Shown here in pieces: positions 13,474-15,456 of a DNA stretch of 15,456 nucleotides. The notes under the pieces were generated by a model, which was not told the DNA's origin, ran no database searches, and worked only from the letters and a program-made list of their open reading frames with translations. The translations under genes were made by a program, and so were the position numbers. Positions within the stretch are counted from its first letter, which is position 1. Each line of letters opens with the position of its first letter. Source of the DNA: Candidatus Eiseniibacteriota bacterium (GTDB lineage Bacteria > JAFGKV01); the NCBI GenBank assembly GCA_025453925.1, contig JALOPK010000038.1, positions 1-15,456 of the forward strand. Reading direction: 5' to 3'.

Positions 13474-15456
13474 ATGGACGCTCAGGTCGAACGGATTCGT
13501 GACTGCTTTCTGACGCGAGCGAAGGAGTTGGGGTATAGGGTCGAGGTGCAGCCTCGGCCTCCCCAGGGCTACCTGTTCTGCGCGGATTTGTACGCGGGGC
13601 CATCTCGGGTGGGGCGTCTCTCCACCCGGAGGACCACCGTATCATGGCGGGCGGCGGGTGCCCCGAAGGCCACGCGCGTGGAGAGTGAGCAGGCGATCTC
13701 CGGGCTCCTTCCGCCACCAGATCTGTCCGGCGCTGCGCTGGCGCCGGTGTCTCCTGATGCCCTGTCCCCTCCCCTACCCACCCCCGACATCGGCCAGGCC
13801 GGAACCATCCGGGATGCGATACCGAATGCTTCAATGCTCGCAACGCCGTCAGACGCCCCGCCGGCCGAAGTCGGAGGACCATCTCCGGTCGCGGTCCATC
13901 CGCCGCATACTGAGGCGCCTCCATCCCCCCCACCCGTGCCCGAACCTCGGGAGACTCTCCAGGCTGAAGCAACGCTCCACGCGCGGGCCGATTCACCACC
14001 GGAACCGGAGAAGCCTCTGGCGAAATCACCCAGTGGCTTGTCCCGGGCCATGACATCATTCAAGGAAGGCGATTTCGAGAAGGCGATCCAGTGGGCAAGA
14101 CTGGCCATGGCCGAGAATCCGGACAGTCACACGGCGAGAGATCTCCTCGCCAGGGCGCAACGCCTGGTGGAGTCGGGTCGCGCCGATGAACCCCCTGCCC
14201 CACCCGCCCCCGCGGAATCCCTCACGCCGCCGGCGCCGCCGCCGCCGAAAGAGAGCCCTGCGAGGATGCCTCTTCCCCAAGGACCCTCGGTACCAGACGT
14301 GAGACCCCCCGAGCCAGCTCCGCCACGGGTGGCCCTGGCAGCGGCGGCCCCTCCGAGCCCGCCTGAGGCTCCGGCACCGGCGACACGGCCTCGTGAAGCG
14401 CCGCATCTCCGCGGGAAGAGCCCGGCGTCGCCCGTCGAGCACAAGAAGCGCCGGACGTCGCCGGTGGTGTTCGTCCTGTTCGCCGTCGTGGTGATCGCGC
14501 TTTGGGTCACCCGGCCCCGACCCTACTCCCCCGGCCCTCCGCCCGAGCCGTTACCCGCGGCGATGGACACCCTCGCCGTCCTGCGCGAGCAGGCCACCAG
14601 GATGCTCCGGGATCTGCGAGGCGACACGCTGGGGACTTCGGGAGGCGCAGCGCTGGAGAAGCTCCTGGACATCCTCCAGCACGAGCCCGCGGACAGCGAT
14701 GCGATGGCGCAGATCGTCGTTCTCAGCTCCCGGGAGGATTCCCTGGCCCAGGCGCACTTGAGGGCCAACCGGTTCGTGAGGGCATCCGAGTTCCTCGATC
14801 AGGGGCGCCGCGGATGGCAGGCGGCAGGCGTCCGCGCCGACAGCGCCGTAGCCCGGCTTCAAGTGAGAAACGGGATACTCCAGGAGATCCTGGAGGCGAA
14901 GAGGGCCATGTTCACCTCGATGGTGCACGTCCCGGCCGGTCCATTCCGCCGGGGATCAAACCGGGGCGGACTCGATGCCAGGCCCGAGCGTGACATCCAG
15001 GTGTCGGGTTTCTACATCGACAGGACGGAAGTCACCAATGCCCAGTACCGAGCCTTCCTGATGGACATCGCTGCCGATGGCTCGGTGCAAGAGCTCCCGA
15101 TGGGGAATGCGAACCTCCCGGTGGTCTCGGTATCATGGGACGAGGCCGCGAGGTTCGCCGCATGGGCAGGGAAGCGTCTCCCCACGGAAGCCGAGTGGGA
15201 GAAGGCCGCTCGCGGCACTGACGGGCGGGCATACCCGTGGGGGGACGAGTTCGACCAGGCCCGCGTGATCGGGCGGGGCGCCGCCTCTGTGCAACCGGTG
15301 GGAAGCGCCCCCCTCGGCGCGAGCCCATACGGCGCCATGGACATGGCGGGAAACGTCAGGGAGTGGACTGCTGATTACTATGACCCGCTCTACTATGGGC
15401 GCTCGCCTTCCGCGGACCCTACAGGCCCAGCCCGGGGACGCGACCGAGTGGTTCGC
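13474..15456 (+). CDS. Single-pass membrane protein with TPR-like segment and FGE-sulfatase domain, partial (C-terminus beyond window)
   Basis: The frame from ATG 13474 runs without a stop to the right edge (661 residues). GAGGGG at 13462-13467 is an acceptable ribosome site. Residues 1-85 form a small module without a signal peptide. Residues about 86-188 are a Pro/Ala-rich linker, 190-228 a TPR-like helical pair (MTSFKEGDFEKAIQWARLA), and 230-325 a second Pro-rich linker ending in basic HKKRR. Residues 330-347 (VVFVLFAVVVIALWV) are a membrane helix. Residues 360-478 are largely helical. From 483 the formylglycine-generating-enzyme-like domain begins: MVHVPAGPFRRGS, FYIDRTEVTNAQYRAFL, RLPTEAEWEKAARG, YPWGDEFD, MDMAGNVREWT. 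By topology the N-terminal part is cytoplasmic and the FGE-like domain periplasmic. The domain's last third is missing, so the copper-binding cysteines of true FGE cannot be judged; many relatives are non-catalytic. Confidence 0.9.
   Translation, partial: MDAQVERIRDCFLTRAKELGYRVEVQPRPPQGYLFCADLYAGPSRVGRLSTRRTTVSWRAAGAPKATRVESEQAISGLLPPPDLSGAALAPVSPDALSPPLPTPDIGQAGTIRDAIPNASMLATPSDAPPAEVGGPSPVAVHPPHTEAPPSPPPVPEPRETLQAEATLHARADSPPEPEKPLAKSPSGLSRAMTSFKEGDFEKAIQWARLAMAENPDSHTARDLLARAQRLVESGRADEPPAPPAPAESLTPPAPPPPKESPARMPLPQGPSVPDVRPPEPAPPRVALAAAAPPSPPEAPAPATRPREAPHLRGKSPASPVEHKKRRTSPVVFVLFAVVVIALWVTRPRPYSPGPPPEPLPAAMDTLAVLREQATRMLRDLRGDTLGTSGGAALEKLLDILQHEPADSDAMAQIVVLSSREDSLAQAHLRANRFVRASEFLDQGRRGWQAAGVRADSAVARLQVRNGILQEILEAKRAMFTSMVHVPAGPFRRGSNRGGLDARPERDIQVSGFYIDRTEVTNAQYRAFLMDIAADGSVQELPMGNANLPVVSVSWDEAARFAAWAGKRLPTEAEWEKAARGTDGRAYPWGDEFDQARVIGRGAASVQPVGSAPLGASPYGAMDMAGNVREWTADYYDPLYYGRSPSADPTGPARGRDRVVR

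Noticed and set aside
13569-14510. Minus-strand open frames opposite the Pro-rich linkers (also 14059-13451)
   Set aside because: Gly/Ala/Arg low-complexity products mirror the Pro-rich codons of the plus-strand gene; there is no independent support.
1-15456. CRISPR array, tRNA, rRNA, insertion sequence or phage genes
   Set aside because: No regularly spaced repeats, cloverleaf-like segments, terminal repeats with a transposase, or integrase motifs were seen by eye.

Overview
The window is a GC-rich bacterial chromosome segment, densely packed with genes for exported and envelope proteins. Taken together, the repertoire points to an uncultured member of the FCB group, something like Eisenbacteria, Krumholzibacteria or Latescibacteria: a PorV/PorQ-type outer-membrane protein, an M6 protease with FG-GAP repeats and a T9SS/FlgD-like tail, a lipoprotein with an NPFDP motif, PEGA, and a DUF5683-like pair. 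That placement is an inference from gene content. No rRNA, tRNA, CRISPR array, insertion sequence, integrase or phage gene was seen.

Layout. (1) <1-734, minus: an uncharacterised multi-pass membrane protein with a GEEISWGQR motif, cut by the left edge. (2) 878-2959, plus: a secreted GH13 isoamylase/pullulanase-like debranching enzyme, divergent from (1). (3) 9703-3046, minus: a compact five-gene run in the order holA (DNA polymerase III delta), PorV-like outer-membrane protein, M6 metalloprotease, and two overlapping paralogues of a DUF5683-like envelope protein. Gaps are about 56, 2, 1 and -4 bases, so the last four genes almost certainly form one operon. A perfect 9-bp inverted repeat spans the holA stop codon. 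(4) 9796-11723, plus: a PEGA-domain membrane protein overlapping (ATGA) a beta-propeller-like lipoprotein, divergent from holA. (5) 11940-13121, plus: an exported TPR + SH3 protein with a clear Shine-Dalgarno. (6) 13122-13473: a 352-base intergenic region with a terminator-like hairpin, a good sigma70-type promoter candidate with a palindrome in its spacer, and two more inverted repeats in the predicted leader. (7) 13474->15456, plus: a large single-pass membrane protein with an N-terminal module, Pro/Ala-rich linkers, a TPR-like segment, one membrane helix and a formylglycine-generating-enzyme-like (FGE-sulfatase) domain, cut by the right edge.

How the parts may work together. The PorV-like protein next to a protease with a T9SS-type C-terminal domain looks like a shuttle/cargo pair of a type IX-like secretion route. 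The paralogous pair downstream may be accessory envelope factors. The GH13 enzyme and M6 protease suggest a life degrading external polysaccharide and protein. The PEGA, propeller, TPR-SH3 and FGE-domain proteins look like envelope scaffolding or sensing proteins of unknown role.

The strongest candidates for something undescribed are the PorV-M6-paralogue operon, the EEISWGQR membrane family, and the FGE-domain protein with its structured leader.
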